From contig OZ022258.1 in the NCBI GenBank assembly GCA_963978905.1, positions 56,776,591 to 56,840,590 on the forward strand: 64,000 nt of DNA. Reading direction: 5' to 3'. A program made the position numbers and the translations under genes. Source of the stretch: Trichostrongylus colubriformis. Lineage: Eukaryota > Nematoda > Chromadorea > Rhabditida > Trichostrongylidae. The notes beneath the pieces were generated by a model that had not been told where the DNA came from, did no database searches, and was given only the letters and a program-made list of their open reading frames with translations. This document shows positions 45,509-58,521 of the stretch, piece after piece. Each line of letters begins with the position of its first letter. Positions within the stretch are counted from its first letter, which is position 1.

Positions 45509-48500
45509 GAGCTTGAGAGATCTTGTCATTTGAAAGGTTGTTGTTTTCCAAGTCCCGAACTTATCATCACAAACACATTGCCCGTTCCTGTGCTGCATGG
45601 TCAGTTAGTTTATATCACATATGAGGTTCTAATATGAATATTTAATTTTTATAAAGTTAATAATTTAAGCGTTTTCATACATGTGATATGTTTACGTTTG
45701 ATCACAGTGTTCTTCTGTTAATGTTGTCTCTATGTATTGTTATTGATCACTTTTGTGCTCTACTGCTCACTCCGAAGCTCTTATGATGAACTCGGTCGAC
45801 ACTCTCGCGTGTACATTGTTAAATAATGTGTATGTCTGTTTGTCTGACTGTCCCTTTCATGTGTATGTTCACGTTGCCCAACTAGCCGTACCAAAATCAA
45901 CAAGAGTAGACGCGCGCGGTTGCGACGCGTCATCGTGCACTAGTGTCATTACTTTTGGATTCGGTATGGCTAGATGGGCGGTTGAAAATTTTGCCCGTTT
46001 CCTTTTCCTCGGTATCTTTTACCAACGCTTATCCATTTCCATAGTCATTTCATTTTCATATTTATTTTATTTTTGATTTGTATTCGCCTAAAATTCAAAT
46101 CATACTTGTGACCTGTGGATCACACATTTTGTACATGTACACCTTCCATTTACAAAACCGACCGACGGAAATGTCCTGTAAATGGTTCCCACGCACGCGC
46201 ACTAGGTCCCACCCACTTTTGTACCGCCGGTGTTTGATGGTTTTTCAGTGCATGTCGCCTGTGACACCATTTTATTCTCTGTGGGAAAGCTGTGCGTGTT
46301 CCAGTTGCGTCCGCTGTTGTCTAGTGATGTTTCTGTGGGCATGCACAGAAGTCAGTTGTCCAGATATCATTCCTAGGAGCGGTGACGTGACCGTCAGTGA
46401 TACGTGGTCACCGCGGATCATCCTAGAGAGCTGGATTCTGGATTGCTAATTAAGTTGAACTTGCATTTGTCTAGAAACGCTATCTTCAAACGTGTTTCCA
46501 GTTTTGCTATTAGTCGGGGCTGCATAGCGTAGTATAATACTTGCTATTCCAATTTCTTATAAGAATAGCGGACTAGTTTCTGATAACAGGCTGCACTTTG
46601 CTTATGGCTTTCGACTATGAGGCGTTCGACTATGCATCTTTGTCTCCGTCGTTATTTCACGTACACATCATCAGTCTCCTCGTTTTTGCTGAATCTTTCG
46701 AGTTTCGGGAATTTTCTACTTTTCATTATTTCAAAAATTGACAAAAGGATGCACAACGTGAAGTTGTCGATTCCAAGGACACCGTTGGTGAATGTTTTGT
46801 GAGTGCGTGGAATAGACAATGTAGGCTCGAGATAGGACAAGCTCTTCGGACGGCGCTACAATCTTCTCATAGTACCCTTTTTGGCTCGCTATTGAATCTT
46901 ATTGCAGCTTGCCTGAATTTGTTCTGCATCTTGCCGCTGATTTTGATTTACCTTTGATGGCTTTTTGATCCAAGGGTTAGGCATTTGCGTGTTTCTTTGG
47001 TTTCATCTTAAGGGCCATTTATTTTTTCCTGAACCGGCTTTTGGGTCCTCTTTGTGATTTCATAGGTCGACTAACTTTCTTGGTGTCATAAAGAAATATC
47101 CAGGTTTGATAGAATTCAACGTATTTCGTAGATATATCGACGTCGTTTAGCTCATACCACATTCACTGTCCATTTGCCTGGCTTGAGCGGTCTTGTGATG
47201 GTCATCACTCGACTGTCAGTTTCCAGTTTTGGTCAAAACACGCACTTGAGAAATGGGAGTTAATAAGTGTGCAGGTATAAATATTGGTGAATAGTTTTTA
47301 CAAACTCAGCGAACGTTGCCAAGGAAGTGCAAAGCATGTCGTTTTTTTGCAACTTTTCCTAGCCAAGAGTACGATTCTTATCTGAAAGTTGATCAGTGGA
47401 GGTGATTGTGATTTTCTCCTCATTGTTAGAAGAAGCTTACTTTTTCAGGCCCCTATCTCGCTTTTTAAAGTCATTCACCGTATTGGTCAGCGTTTTTCTG
47501 TCCTTGTATTCCTTACCTATAGAAATTGACCACTGGAAGATGCGTTAGTCTGCCATCAAACTAAGACCCGGAAAAGTGGAATTTAGTCCCAGGCACAGGA
47601 TCTGAAGCGAGATTTCGGTTGTTTCCGGAGCAGACCGAGGTCCTGTTCATGCGCAGTTGCTTATGTAGTACGCGACAAGATTTGGGGTTCCTTTACCGCT
47701 GATTAGTCCCTTCATTCCTATATCCTTCCCTCACTCGTAGAATCTTGTACCCTGACAGCAGCCTCGGGGAATGTTGATGACGGCTGGGCGTCTATTGCCA
47801 TTTTTCATTTGCCAATATCAAGGGGGAAGGGCCATCATCTCAGAAAATGTCATTAATTTCTCTGTCTCAGCACCCTAGGGGCGCCTTGCTTGCTGCGCGA
47901 TTCACATACTATTAGAATCATCGCATTTCTGCGTATCTCTCTAAAAGCAGAATCTCTGGGAGGGGGTGGCAGTAATTTTATTTTCGTTGCAAGTATGTGT
48001 TCATGTCTTGCAACTACAGTCATTATGTCGTCACTTGCTTCCGAAATTCTCTATGAGATTCTTTTCGCGCGGATCCACCATCATTTTTTGCTCCTTATAT
48101 TTTTGCAAGGAGACGCTTTCAATGTGCTGGCGTATGAATGGCAGGGAAAAAAAGCATTGTGTCCGAATTTTTTTGAAGGGTTTATTTTTCTGCAGTCGAC
48201 TGGTCGCTGAGCTTCATTTCCCAAGTATTTTTCGGCTTGCTGTTTCGACAGAAATTCCTAGCGAAAAATTTGGTACCTTTTGTCACACTGCTCTTCATAT
48301 ATATTTGTAGCAAAGCTTATTTGTTGCTGGTGTAGCGCACCGTCAACGGTGTTGCGCGGTACCTCCACTGGCCTAACTCCTTTCATTAAGCGCAGTCTGA
48401 TTAAAGTCACTCAAGAGAGTTTTGGATGGCTAGGCAAACGTTTTCAGTTGAATAATTTCCAACGAGCCCCGATGTCTCAGTTCACCATGCAGAATGCAGT

Positions 48501-49817
48501 ATGCTTTCAATTTCGTCTAGAATTCTGGTAAGAATTAAAAGTAATCTGGTGTCGCAGTAGGGAAGGGAGAGGGGCAGCCGATGTACATCAATGATTTACC
48601 GAGGACACTCACTCCATTATAAGCAGCCCATAAAAGCGGTTGGATCTCAACTATGACAGCTCCCATCGCATAGCGGCCATCTTGAGCGACATTTCGGCGA
48701 CACGTCTGCGACAGCGCAATTCCCTCAAGGTATCAGCATAAGTTCATTATAAGACAGCCAGCGATGCAGGAATCGGATTAGACTGGGATTATGAGATTTA
48801 TTGCCGTTCACTCACGAGAATTTCACGATTGCTGAGGGTTGGGATCGCTCTGATCAAGGCGCAATGCTAGTAATCTGTTTAGTACATGGAGCTGTGAGGT
48901 CGATTCTTTCTAAGGTCAACTCAAACCTTCCATGGTCAAGTACAAGACAGCCTAAACAACGAGCAAAACATGCTTATTTTGGTCAGATACTCTTTGAAAT
49001 ACATAAACAATTTTGTATCTGCATGGACACTTCTGAAGGATCTCTACTCATCTTTGGTCAATACTCGTCCATCAGAGCCTGGCAACCTGTTCGCTAGGCT
49101 ACTCATGCAGAAAGAATAACGGGTTGAGGATTGGTTTTCCCGTCTCTAGGACCATGCCTATTTATGTGAACCCTCGTTGGGCCATTTCGTGTCGTGACTG
49201 GTCTTCTGAGTGAGGAGCTGCTCTATCAGAACTGATTGGTTCTGATTGGAATGGTTTGAAACTTGCTGGCCGAAGAAAAAAGAGGTAGCCTTCAACTGGA
49301 TGCAGCTGGTTTGGCCGTTTTTATGGCTCCATGTATGTATCAACTTGTAGGCGTGGAATAGTTGACAACGAAGTTTTGTTCGGATCTCCTAGCAGTTTGC
49401 AGCTAATATGTCGGTCCTTCAGCATTTTTTACTCTCGTTTTTTCCTCCTCTTGTTGAAGGTCAATGTTGCAACTGCAACTGTGGGATGATAAATGTCCAT
49501 TTCCAATTGTCGTTGTCTACGGCGCAGATGCTCATTCGGAATGAACGCTTAATGGTTGGTAAAGGGAGTCGTTGACCAACTGAAAAATCCGTCTTTTGTT
49601 GCTATCACAATAAACAAGTCCATCGCAGAGCCAGTGTGTCGCCGTTCGTGTAAGTAGATCAGTTTGGAAATACGCAGTGATTCCCACTAAAAATCCAATC
49701 AAGATTTTTATTTGTAACTATTCTTGATGAGTTTTAAAACGGGTGGATTGCTACCGAAAGTTAACATGGGGAAAGGGTATGAAAGAAGAGCATTACTACT
49801 TATCAAAAAACAACAGA
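45509..49817. other. Region downstream of Arp2, no firm gene
   Basis: T-rich plus strand with several open frames (45753-46076, 46078-46449, 47890-48310, 48801-49097) lacking motif, repeat or splice support. No canonical AATAAA close to the Arp2 stop; TATAAA at about 45650 is the nearest variant. Confidence 0.3.
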
Positions 49818-49833
49818 GGGGGGGGGGGGGGGG
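49818..49833. repeat. Poly-G tract of 16
   Basis: Sixteen consecutive G after CAACAGA. It creates a run of proline in the minus-strand frame, which is not a gene signal. Confidence 0.8.
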
Positions 49834-49929
49834 AAGCATTGTGACGTCGTTCGTTTGATCTTTCAAGTGCTTTCCAGAAAGCCTTGTCTATGTTTAAATA
49901 GTCAATTGTTGTGAACAAATGAGAGCCTA

Positions 49930-50075
49930 AAGGCGTGAAACGTTCAGCGCCAATTAATCTCGTTTTGGGATACGCCACGCACTGTAGTTCCCTTCGAGAT
50001 CGTGGTGGCAGCTGAATGTGATTTGGCCTATACAATGAATTGTGCGACCAGCCGATGTATAAGTCAGTTTTTTTT
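49930..50075 (+). repeat. Dispersed repeat, family H, copy 2
   Basis: Matches 30790-30965 block by block. It accounts for much of the open minus-strand frame 49796-50188, so that frame is not called as a gene. Confidence 0.5.
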
Positions 50076-50079
50076 ATCT

Positions 50080-51865
50080 CCAAATAAGTCTGGTAATCAC
50101 AAAAGGGTGAAGGCCTGGTTAGATAGACGGAAAGTGATACAAGATATCCGATCAAGACTGTGCGACTGAAAGCGACGCCATTTGTCACTAAACCACCACC
50201 AGCTGATGAAACAAATATTATAAAATATTTTCATAAAAAATTAATTGAAATGTGCTTTGAAAGTTGCGATGTTATTTGTGAGAATTTCTTGACAATTTCT
50301 TCACAGCCTTTCTCAAATTTCTCTGAACGCACGAGTCTGTGGTGTGCCTTGGAAGTTAGTGAAAATCTTGGCTGTGGGATAACGACCCAAAAATTTATTA
50401 TCGATTGACGACCGGCTTCATATATCCAAATACAGTAGGCTGTTGAAGATTCCTTAGTCCCTGCTTGACCTTGCTGCGTGGAGACGGGAAAGGCTAGGGA
50501 ACTCTTCGAAGTCATTTTGGTAACCTGGAAAGCAAATCGAGGTGAGCATTCTCGCATGATGCTTTCCTAGCCATAAACGCTCTCCTGGCTGAACTGCGTC
50601 CATGGTAAGTTTCTTCTAAAAAAAACCGGCTATAAAATTTCGAATGATATGAATACTGGCCTGTCGTGTTCGAGAGTTTTACTGGAATCGGCATGCCAAT
50701 CAAGAACGATTTACGTTCGTGTCCACTCCAACAAAAACATGCTCTTAAGCATCCGAAAACCATAAGTACCAGGTCGTTTGGAGTCAGAAATTTGAGCGGG
50801 CGGGTTTCTGAAAGTTCTTTGAAGGTCACTTTGATTTACAACTAGCATTTTCTCAATACTTATGTAGAAGTAATCGCCTTTCCTTTTTGTACACAGATAT
50901 TGGATGAAGTATATTGGTTAAGGTAGTTGAGCAATGTGTATGGTCAGATTCCAGGGAAGGGTGGGGCATGTTGCCGGGATTCGTGAGTGGACGAGCTCTG
51001 CGATCGAGATTAGTGAGCGGGCGGACTCTGCGGGCAGGAACACCGTACGGATCCATCTACCAGATTTTTGGGCAGTTTCACTTTGGAAGCTCCATATATC
51101 CCGGTTTGCAACTGAAATGACTCGTTTTCTGGTAAGACCGCATACGTACGCATTCCATGTAACGGACTTTTGGGATCCAATGGTCAGCATTAGGACGAAA
51201 CTCATCCAATTTTTGTCAGCTCAACTGACAGTCAAAATACCACACACAAAGGACGAAAAAAGCTGTCGAGGAACTCATAAATCTTTTTATCTTTTGCCGC
51301 TTCGTAGTGTTTGATTTTGTTTGACGCTGTGCCAGTTTATTGTCGGTCGTTTTGAAGCGAAGCCTATTAAACCGAAGGCAGGGAAAGCGTGATAGGGGCA
51401 ATGTTCATTCGCCTCGTTGTCGCTTCTTCAAGTCGATTTTATTACCTAGTTTTTCGAGCTAACAAATTATCTACGCCACGGCCATCAAATCTTTCACTTG
51501 ATGGGTTTTCTTTGAGTACCTTGGGCGGTATGACTGCCCTTTCATCTAGTTCCTCTCGTTAGGCTCCTTGTTTTCTTCAAATGTTACGGTTCTTCGAGTC
51601 ATGGCCACGGTTACTGCCCGTTGCTATCTCCTGGTGTTCCTTCCTTTGCTTTGTTAGGTTTTATGATTGACAACATAGCCAATGTTGCTTTGATCGATTA
51701 CATCTTATCACAACGTTCCTTGAGTGACGTCTTCAAGAGGGACAACGTTTTCAGCATGCACCTCGCCATGAAGTTTGCCTGAGCGGTTTGGCCATAGAGA
51801 TTAAGACATCTTCGATTTTTCTCACTCCTATTATAGCAGGTTTTTTTTTTCGGAGGAGAGGGTTC
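50080..51865. other. Intergenic, nothing recognised
   Basis: Overlapping open frames on both strands at 50934-51314 are mirror readings of the same GC-richer stretch. No motif or repeat match supports either. Confidence 0.3.
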
Positions 51866-52295
51866 TTAAAGGGATCAGCCACGAAAAAATGAGTTTTTGT
51901 GTTACCCATATAATGATGTTGTATTTGCCTAATGTGGGCCTCATGCAAAATTCACGCGAAAAAATGTGAATCTGGCTGAGATACAGCACCACAAGTACGT
52001 CCGGGCGGGTTGGGCCTCTGAGTAAAAGCCTCGTCCCGTCGTCCGCCGGGTCGGAGACGCATTATAGGAACAAAAAGTTACGTAAACAGCCCCACTCTCC
52101 GTTTCCAACGGCGGCGAACGACGGGACAAGGCTTTAACTCGGAGGTCCCGCCCACCCGAACGTACTTGTGGTGCTGTATCTCAGCCGGATTCACATTTTT
52201 TCGCGTGAAATTTTGCATGAGGCACACATTAGGCAAAGACAACATAAACATATGGGTAACACAAAAACTCATTTTTTCGTGGATGATTCCTTTAA
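51866..52295. mobile_element. Foldback element, family E, copy 2
   Basis: The left arm TTAAAGGGATCAGCCACG and right arm CGTGGATGATTCCTTTAA pair over about 200 bp, with the same internal landmarks as 11256-11688 (TTTTTGTGTTACCCATA, GCCTAATGTGGGCCTCATG, GAGATACAGCACCACAA). The arms are slightly more diverged than in copy 1. Confidence 0.75.
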
Positions 52296-52504
52296 GAAGG
52301 ACTCAAAATGGTAGGTTGCACAATTGTACATACGAGGGAGCAGTAGCGTGCCGCTACCCAGTATTCTATTTTTTCGATTCATAAACTTTTCATTCACTCT
52401 CCCCGATGGATTTCAAAAAACTGTTGAAAATCCCATACCAATATTTTGATTTTACTGTACCTTTGTTAAGTTTGTGATGATGTCCAAAGAATGCTGGAAT
52501 GGGA

Positions 52505-52985
52505 ATAAATCAAAGGAACCCGGAGGGGTCGGAAGAAAGAGGAAGATGGAAAGAAATGATTGTTTCGAAACGAACATTCAAGGTCAGAGGCTGAAATCGG
52601 TAGAGAAACCCGGCTCCAAAAGAAAGCGCGACGTTGTGGTATGTATTGGTCCTCTCCCGCGCATCTCTTCAATGTGCAACATCACCTTTTTGAGTTCCTC
52701 GCTGTGGAAGACGTCATTTGTTGTCGCGTAGGGTTTATTCCGTTCATTTGAGGATGATGTGAAATAAGTGTTTTAGTAAACAGCAACAATCAAGTGAATC
52801 AATCAATGGTAAAATAAGTGAAAGGGTAAGAAAAAAGGTGTTCGTGATAAAAAAAAATATCCATTGAGTTCACACTCGACGTTTTAGCAAGGTGTCTGTG
52901 CGCAAATCTGCAACCCAACGAACTGCAAGCGTTACGGTAGGTCTTACCGTAGGCCAACATTAACCTCCCTCGATGTCTTTACAAG
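52505..52985 (+). repeat. Dispersed repeat, family D, uninterrupted copy
   Basis: Collinear with 9525-9912 joined to 10990-11090. At 52884-52900 it shows ACGTTTTAGCAAGG, the empty form of the site that is occupied at 9910-10989. No coding capacity recognised. Confidence 0.65.
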
Positions 52986-53270
52986 TGATACTGTTCTTTT
53001 GACTGAGAACGCTGACAAATTTAGCAAAACGAGCAACGAAGTAGTAAGAAATCACAGCAGAACGAGCATGAATTAAATAACTAAAAATAGAATTGGTAGA
53101 AAGGAGTGTGATAAGGCAAGGTCGCCCGTTATCTGCATCGTAGCGAAAACCTGTTACAAAAATAATAAGTGCTTGGATTCGCTGCCTTAGTTTCTTCACC
53201 TCCACAAAAGTACTGTAACAATAACCATAATCAAAGAGCTGCGATTCATGTGATTGCACGGTATGCTTCC

Positions 53271-53562
53271 GGCCGCGGTCATACTTTGCGCATTGACGCC
53301 AGCACCGCTGACACCGGTGTCAATCATGTGCCTGCCGCGGTCACTGGCGGCACTCGGTGGCGCGCTCCGTTTGCGAATTTGCTGACCCAATCACACTACA
53401 GTACGGTAATCGACGCCGCTTCGAATCCTGGCCTAAAGTGTGATTGGGTCAGGAATTTTGCAAACGGAACGCGCCAGCGAGTGCAGCCGTTGACGGCGGC
53501 AAGCTCTTGATTGATGCCGAGGACAGTGGTGCCGGCGTCAACGCGTAAAGTATGATCGCGGC
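53271..53562. repeat. MITE family A, long palindromic copy
   Basis: Left end GGCCGCGGTCATACTTTGCG and right end CGTAAAGTATGATCGCGGC then TTTA. Inner arms include GCGCTCCGTTTGCGAATTT / TTTTGCAAACGGAACGCGC and CTGACCCAATCACAC / GTGTGATTGGGTCAG, so most of the 290 bp folds back. Confidence 0.65.
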
Positions 53563-54136
53563 TTTACCAATGAGCGAGCACAGCGCATACGTCAGGGGGC
53601 GCTGCTGTTTACAGCAAAATTTCAGTTCTGCTCAGATGAGCCGAGCTATTGTGTAGGTTCTGATGGTTTTTACTTCGATTGATAAACTTTGTTTGAGCTG
53701 ACAATGAGTTATAGTAGTTTGAAGTATGCGGTCCATTTTCGAAATTAATTTTGCGACAACCTAATGTTACATCCCTACAGGATCGATTGTACGGTTCAAA
53801 GCCTGATATGAACTTTTGCTGTATTCCTCAGCCCCAGTATTGGAGGCTTTGAAATGCCTCCGCTAGTTTATGCCATGTTCATTACATGTTATATGTGTGT
53901 ATTAAATAAGCTGTCTTAATATATTATATAACTTCTTGGGCTGAAGTATTATGTGTGTAGCATTCTCGAAAGAGATGAGTAACTTTAACTAATCCGCTAT
54001 TAATTTTCCCTGATCCTGCAAAGGCTAAAAGGCCTGACATATGAGCAGGCAGAAAACTGCGCCAACGTTACAGAATTTCTGCGGGATTTGTGGAAGGGGC
54101 CACTCCTTTCGCATGCGTCCAGTTAATAGCGAAAGC

Positions 54137-54298
54137 CACAGGGATTCATACTCTGCGCTGCCAGAGCGTAGCTGCGTTTACAGGCAGCGAGGTATAGTGC
54201 ACGGTGGAGGTGCAGAGATGGCGCAGCCAACGATGCAGGGTGGCACAGGTAGAGACGCAGAGACACGCAGCCACGCCCTCCGCAGAGTATGCACGCGG
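54137..54298. repeat. MITE family A, copy
   Basis: Left part ATTCATACTCTGCGCTGCC, right end CGCAGAGTATGCACGCGG then TTTTAAG. The interior has GGTGCAGAGATGGCGCAG and GGTGGCACAGGTAGAGACGC as in other copies. Confidence 0.55.
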
Positions 54299-54936
54299 TT
54301 TTAAGCACTTATCGCACTCGGGAAACCAATTCATGTGACGCGTCGACCTTATTTAGTGTCCTAGTCCACACTGTGGGAGAATTGGTATGGGTATCAATCG
54401 TTTGGGTCCATGCTCTGGGACTGCCCTCGTACTCAGCAAAAAAACCCGCGAAGAGAATTGGTTGCATGTCGCCTTCTCGATCCTCCTATATGATGCTCTG
54501 TGGGAATCAGAGTAGGGATATCGTAAAAAACACAAACCTCAACAAAGTATGTGACTCCGCTGGGGCTTTGAAGGATCACAGAACCACGAAGTCTGTGCAA
54601 GGGATAAGATGAAAATGGATTGTTGCCTCGTCCAACTGGAAAATGGACGATAGTGAAATAGCTTTCAATGCTTATCTCATCAAGATTTGACTCCTATGTC
54701 ACCCTTGCTCTCGTACTGTGGATTCCTACGCGAAGTTGCGCGAGCGTTTTCTCCAGAACTTTCGTTCTGCAGTCGTCTGATTTGACGCCAAGTATTAAAT
54801 TAACTTCCTTACCACCTACACCAGTTCTGCAACTCCTTTACTCTATTGTTCGATTGCTTGTGCAAATTTTGTAGTTCGTCGAAGTAGCAAACCATAACCG
54901 TTGTTTTGCAAGAAACCGATTGGATGCAGACGCGTA

Positions 54937-54942
54937 TTTATT
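54937..54942 (-). terminator. AATAAA downstream of the 54958 frame
   Basis: On the minus strand AATAAA follows the stop codon at 54960-54958 by 15 nt (CTCAATGAATAAATACG). This would be a very short 3' UTR. Confidence 0.35.
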
Positions 54943-54957
54943 CATTGAGATTTGGAA

Positions 54958-55203
54958 TCAGGACGTGTTGAAGATGGATATTGACCGGGCGGGGATAGTA
55001 TCCCGCGTAAAGCGCGCGAATAGATTCTCCTCGCAATTGCGGGAGGATTCAAGGGCATTGGTCGTTTGCGATTTGATCGCCCTTGCAAGTACTGGTTGAC
55101 CATCCATTGACCCTTCGCCGTTCTCCCTGACCTGTGAGCTTGCCTCGTCTCTAGAATACCCTAATCCGCTTTTCATATTCATTCTCGAGTCCAGTGTTTT
55201 CAT
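54958..55203 (-). CDS. Possible small gene or terminal exon, unrecognised
   Basis: 81-codon minus-strand frame from ATG 55203: MKTLDSRMNMKSGLGYSRDE, SSQVRENGEGSMDGQP, then a tail ending DTIPARSISIFNTS. Hydrophilic, no signal peptide. Two further minus-strand stretches upstream (55261-55473 and 55566-55700) have similar composition and could be earlier exons of one gene, but no consistent splice phases were found. Confidence 0.28.
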   Translation of the reverse strand: MKTLDSRMNMKSGLGYSRDEASSQVRENGEGSMDGQPVLARAIKSQTTNALESSRNCEENLFARFTRDTIPARSISIFNTS

Positions 55204-55883
55204 TGATGCTTGGAAATATGCTATTTTACATTCATAATGTTATTCAAATGCTATGGAATTTTAGTTGAATTTGCTGCGATTTTGATTTTTGACAGAGTGC
55301 TTGGATATTTGAGTTCCATATCGTTGTCCATCACGACACTCCTTGGAAGACTCATATTCTGATGAGAGTCTATTTTCAGGGTCGAGTACTGCGCTGAGAA
55401 TTTTTTGAAACTCATAACTCTTACCAAACCTATTACTGATTACAGTCGTGATGGATAACGTTGTCTTCACCAAAAAAAAACATGCAAATGAAATGCCTCA
55501 ATGCTGCTAACCCGTCCCGAGCATATACAAAAACGGTGGCCTGTTAATGATTCACCAATTATCGCTCAACAAGTGCAACCCTCAATCTTCCCTAACCTAT
55601 CCCCTAAATATGACCCACTCGAATCTTCCTCAACCATTGCTTCAACTCGTTCGTAATGATAACTGCATTTTCTCGATAAGAAAGAGGCGGTCAGTCGATT
55701 TTGTTGTGGTTTTTTTTTTGCAATGGCTCTAAATACGTTCCAGCTCATTTCATTTGTAGCCATCATACCAATAATAGCACTTCTGATTTTTAAAGGGTTG
55801 AGATTACACTTCTGCACATGAAAGAGTAATCTGAAAATGGCGTTGCTTATGATTTCCTTCGATACTTTTCGCTGCATCGCATA

Positions 55884-56056
55884 GGTGCGCCTTCATACTC
55901 TGCAGTGCCGGCGGCATAGCATGGCTGCCTGTCTCTGCGTCTCCCCCAGTGCCACTCTGTCTCGTTGCCTGCGTAGTCTCTGCATCCTGCCCTTGCCACT
56001 CTGCCTCGCTGCTTGTGAACGCAGCCATCCTTACCACGCCAGGTATGAACGCGGGC
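55884..56056. repeat. MITE family A, copy
   Basis: Left GCGCCTTCATACTCTGCAG, right CCAGGTATGAACGCGGGC then TTA (56057-56059). Interior GGCGGCATAGCATGGCTGCC and TTGCCACTCTGCCTCGCTGC shared with the 16.5 and 19.3 kb copies. Confidence 0.6.
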
Positions 56057-56639
56057 TTACAAATTTCTATTAAGCTGTGCATAAGAACATTGATCTGATC
56101 AGTTGCGCGATCGCTACGCCGCCGACCATGAGCGCTATCTTACGAACAGTATGACTACATTTTTCTGCTTTAGATTTTCCATGGAGTAACCTCTTCTGGC
56201 GAAACATCAAATCACTCTCGATAAAGCTTCCTTTTGATATGGGTCTACCATTCGGGATTGTTATGGTTTCTAAAACGCGTGTGTTTCGGATTGGTGGAAG
56301 CTAAAGGCGGTGGTAGAGGTAGTTCACATCAATAGATCATTGACTGGAAAAGTCAAGGTGCCTAGTACATGACTCCAATGCAATGAAGTCAAGGCGATGG
56401 ATTAGCCAGCCTGTCTTCTGACTGCAGTGCACCTGAAACTCCATGGGGGGCTGTTCTTCAGCGATTCCTTTTAAACGACAAGCAATGATTCACCGTAAAT
56501 GAACTGATGGAGGCGGCTCTGATTGCCTGGGGACTCCATCGATGAAGCAAGTAAGCAAAACCTGGTTCAGAGCATGCCGAACAAGTTGTTCGAGCTAATT
56601 TGAGACCTCGGAGGACCCAGTGTTTCTCAATTCCCGCTA

Positions 56640-56858
56640 TGCGCTTAATTTTTGATAAGTGGCCACGTACTTTTGGTACAAAGAAAATTTTTCTCAATAA
56701 TAAAAAATTGTAAATTCGTTCACAAAACCCTCTCAGGTAAAGTATTCCAAGGTTATCGCATGCAAGGAATCGAACAGTGAGAACCTCGTGTTGAGAAATT
56801 GAATGGTATTTTTGTCGGACCAAAATTTGAGGTGTCCACATACTTTTGGTACGGACTG
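56640..56858 (-). repeat. Tc1-like element remnant
   Basis: The right end, reversed, reads CAGTCCGTACCAAAAGTATG then TGGACACC, with TA outside it (56859-56860): a typical Tc1-like terminus. The same motif in the same orientation recurs at about 56652-56678 (GTGGCCACGTACTTTTGGTAC), so the left part is a direct repeat and not a proper opposite end. The true left end is missing. The minus-strand frame 56458-56841 runs through it and has no clear transposase motif. Confidence 0.45.
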
Positions 56859-57159
56859 TAGTAAGAAAATGAAGAAATACATCATGAAACCGTCAAAACC
56901 CTGCGTAGTGAGAACTTCCGACCGCTGATTCGGAAAAGGTGGGTCAGGGTAAAAAAGGAGCGGGTCGGTATGAAATATTCATATTGTAAAATAGTGGTAG
57001 CCATTGAAAAAGAAGCGTCCTCCGTAGTTCATGCGCTTTTCAAGGATTTCTCCGCGGATTGTCTTGTTACCATTAGACCCCTAGACTTCATTTGGGTGAC
57101 TCATTTCAAGAATCCCACACACCCCTATCGCTGTCTTCATTGAATTAATTTTAATAAAT

Positions 57160-58500
57160 GTTTTCTTTACTAAGGAAAAAAGTCAAAAAAAAATACTATA
57201 TTTATTGGCTACATGGTAACGCTGGTCGATGTATACTCCGTTGGAATTTACGCGATTCTGCCACTTCTTTCGACAACACTTCAATGCCACTTATGTTTTG
57301 CTACATACTAGAGCCTACACACGGGAGCCCTGTTGCAGCTTGCATGTTCCCGAAATTCATAAAATTGATTTCTCAATTCCTTGAAGAAGCCTAGGGCTCT
57401 CAGATGGTGGTAAGCGGGTATTCAAGTTTATTTTAAAGAAAATTTTGAGGAGTACGACCACGGTCGATACCGGTATACCTACCCTACTCACTCAAGGTAC
57501 GTCCTTAAAAAGATCGTCAGCAGATACTTATGGCGAATCCTAGCATTGCTACCTAATAAAAGAGATGAATTTTGATTGGCGACCTTTCACTCATCACCCG
57601 AAAATCGCTCCCGACGTCAGACTTTGTGGACTTGCGATTCTGCGATTTTGCTACGTCCACTTTCGCACGCGATTCCACGCCCTTGAAATTGTGCCACTTC
57701 GGACGGCTACCCTGGAGGGATGGTTGTTGAGGATTCTTCGTAGTATTTTCAAAAATGCACTCTTTTTTCCCGAACTAAAATATGATCCTCTCGATCCACT
57801 TGAGGATTCGTTGAGCCATGCTTGATGTTGTTGCCAAGTGTAAGAGCTTCCATGGTTAGTGATTTTTTCAGCTCACCTAAGATAAAGCACAGCTTATATC
57901 AAGGAATTTTTGTGGAATCGGTGTTTCTGGAGACCCTAAACAAAGAGACGTGAACCTAATTCGCTCAGCTAATAAGCGAAAGTTCGTAAACATATAATCT
58001 CCATGAATCGTCTTACGGGGTTCAGTGACAAGAAAGCGATTGCCGACCGCCCGCTTTTCATACAGGGCGAGAGAGCGAAATCACCCAGCCTTTCCGTTAC
58101 GATCCACTCTTCAGCCCCAATTTAGACATTGGGCGAGGCCAAATATCGGTTTCATTACAACGTCGTCGTAATCGTCGTTATGATGGGGCGGTTTATCGTC
58201 GGCACACTCAGTTGTCACATTCCACTATTCATTTCCTTGTGACGTTTTCTGCTCCTTAATCGCACCCACCAGTTTCTCACTTGACCACTTTATAGATTTT
58301 CTTTTTCATTTTCTCTCTCCTTGTGCTAATCGACTTATCGATTTTATCGAAGTTTGCCAATAATTTGGTAGTCCCTAGTCCCTTGTAAACGTGGAGAAGA
58401 AAATTGATCGTTGCTGACAGGGCCTGATCTGCTGTTCTGAGTGGGATGATCGTCCCTGTGCAGGCGACGTCAGTGGTTTGATCACTCTTCTGGATTTGTC
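57160..58500. other. Intergenic, nothing firm
   Basis: 57610-57690 (GTGGACTTGCGATTCTGCGATTTTG) resembles an arm of the 20.8-kb palindrome. On the minus strand at about 58225-58127 the stretch ECADDKPPHHNDDYDD, then VVMKPIFGLAQC is protein-like but has no resolved boundaries. Confidence 0.25.
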
Positions 58501-58521
58501 AGGCGTTTTCTTTGATTTTTT

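Noticed and set aside
49796..50188. 130-codon minus-strand frame ending in a proline run
   Set aside because: It covers dispersed repeat family H and the poly-G tract.
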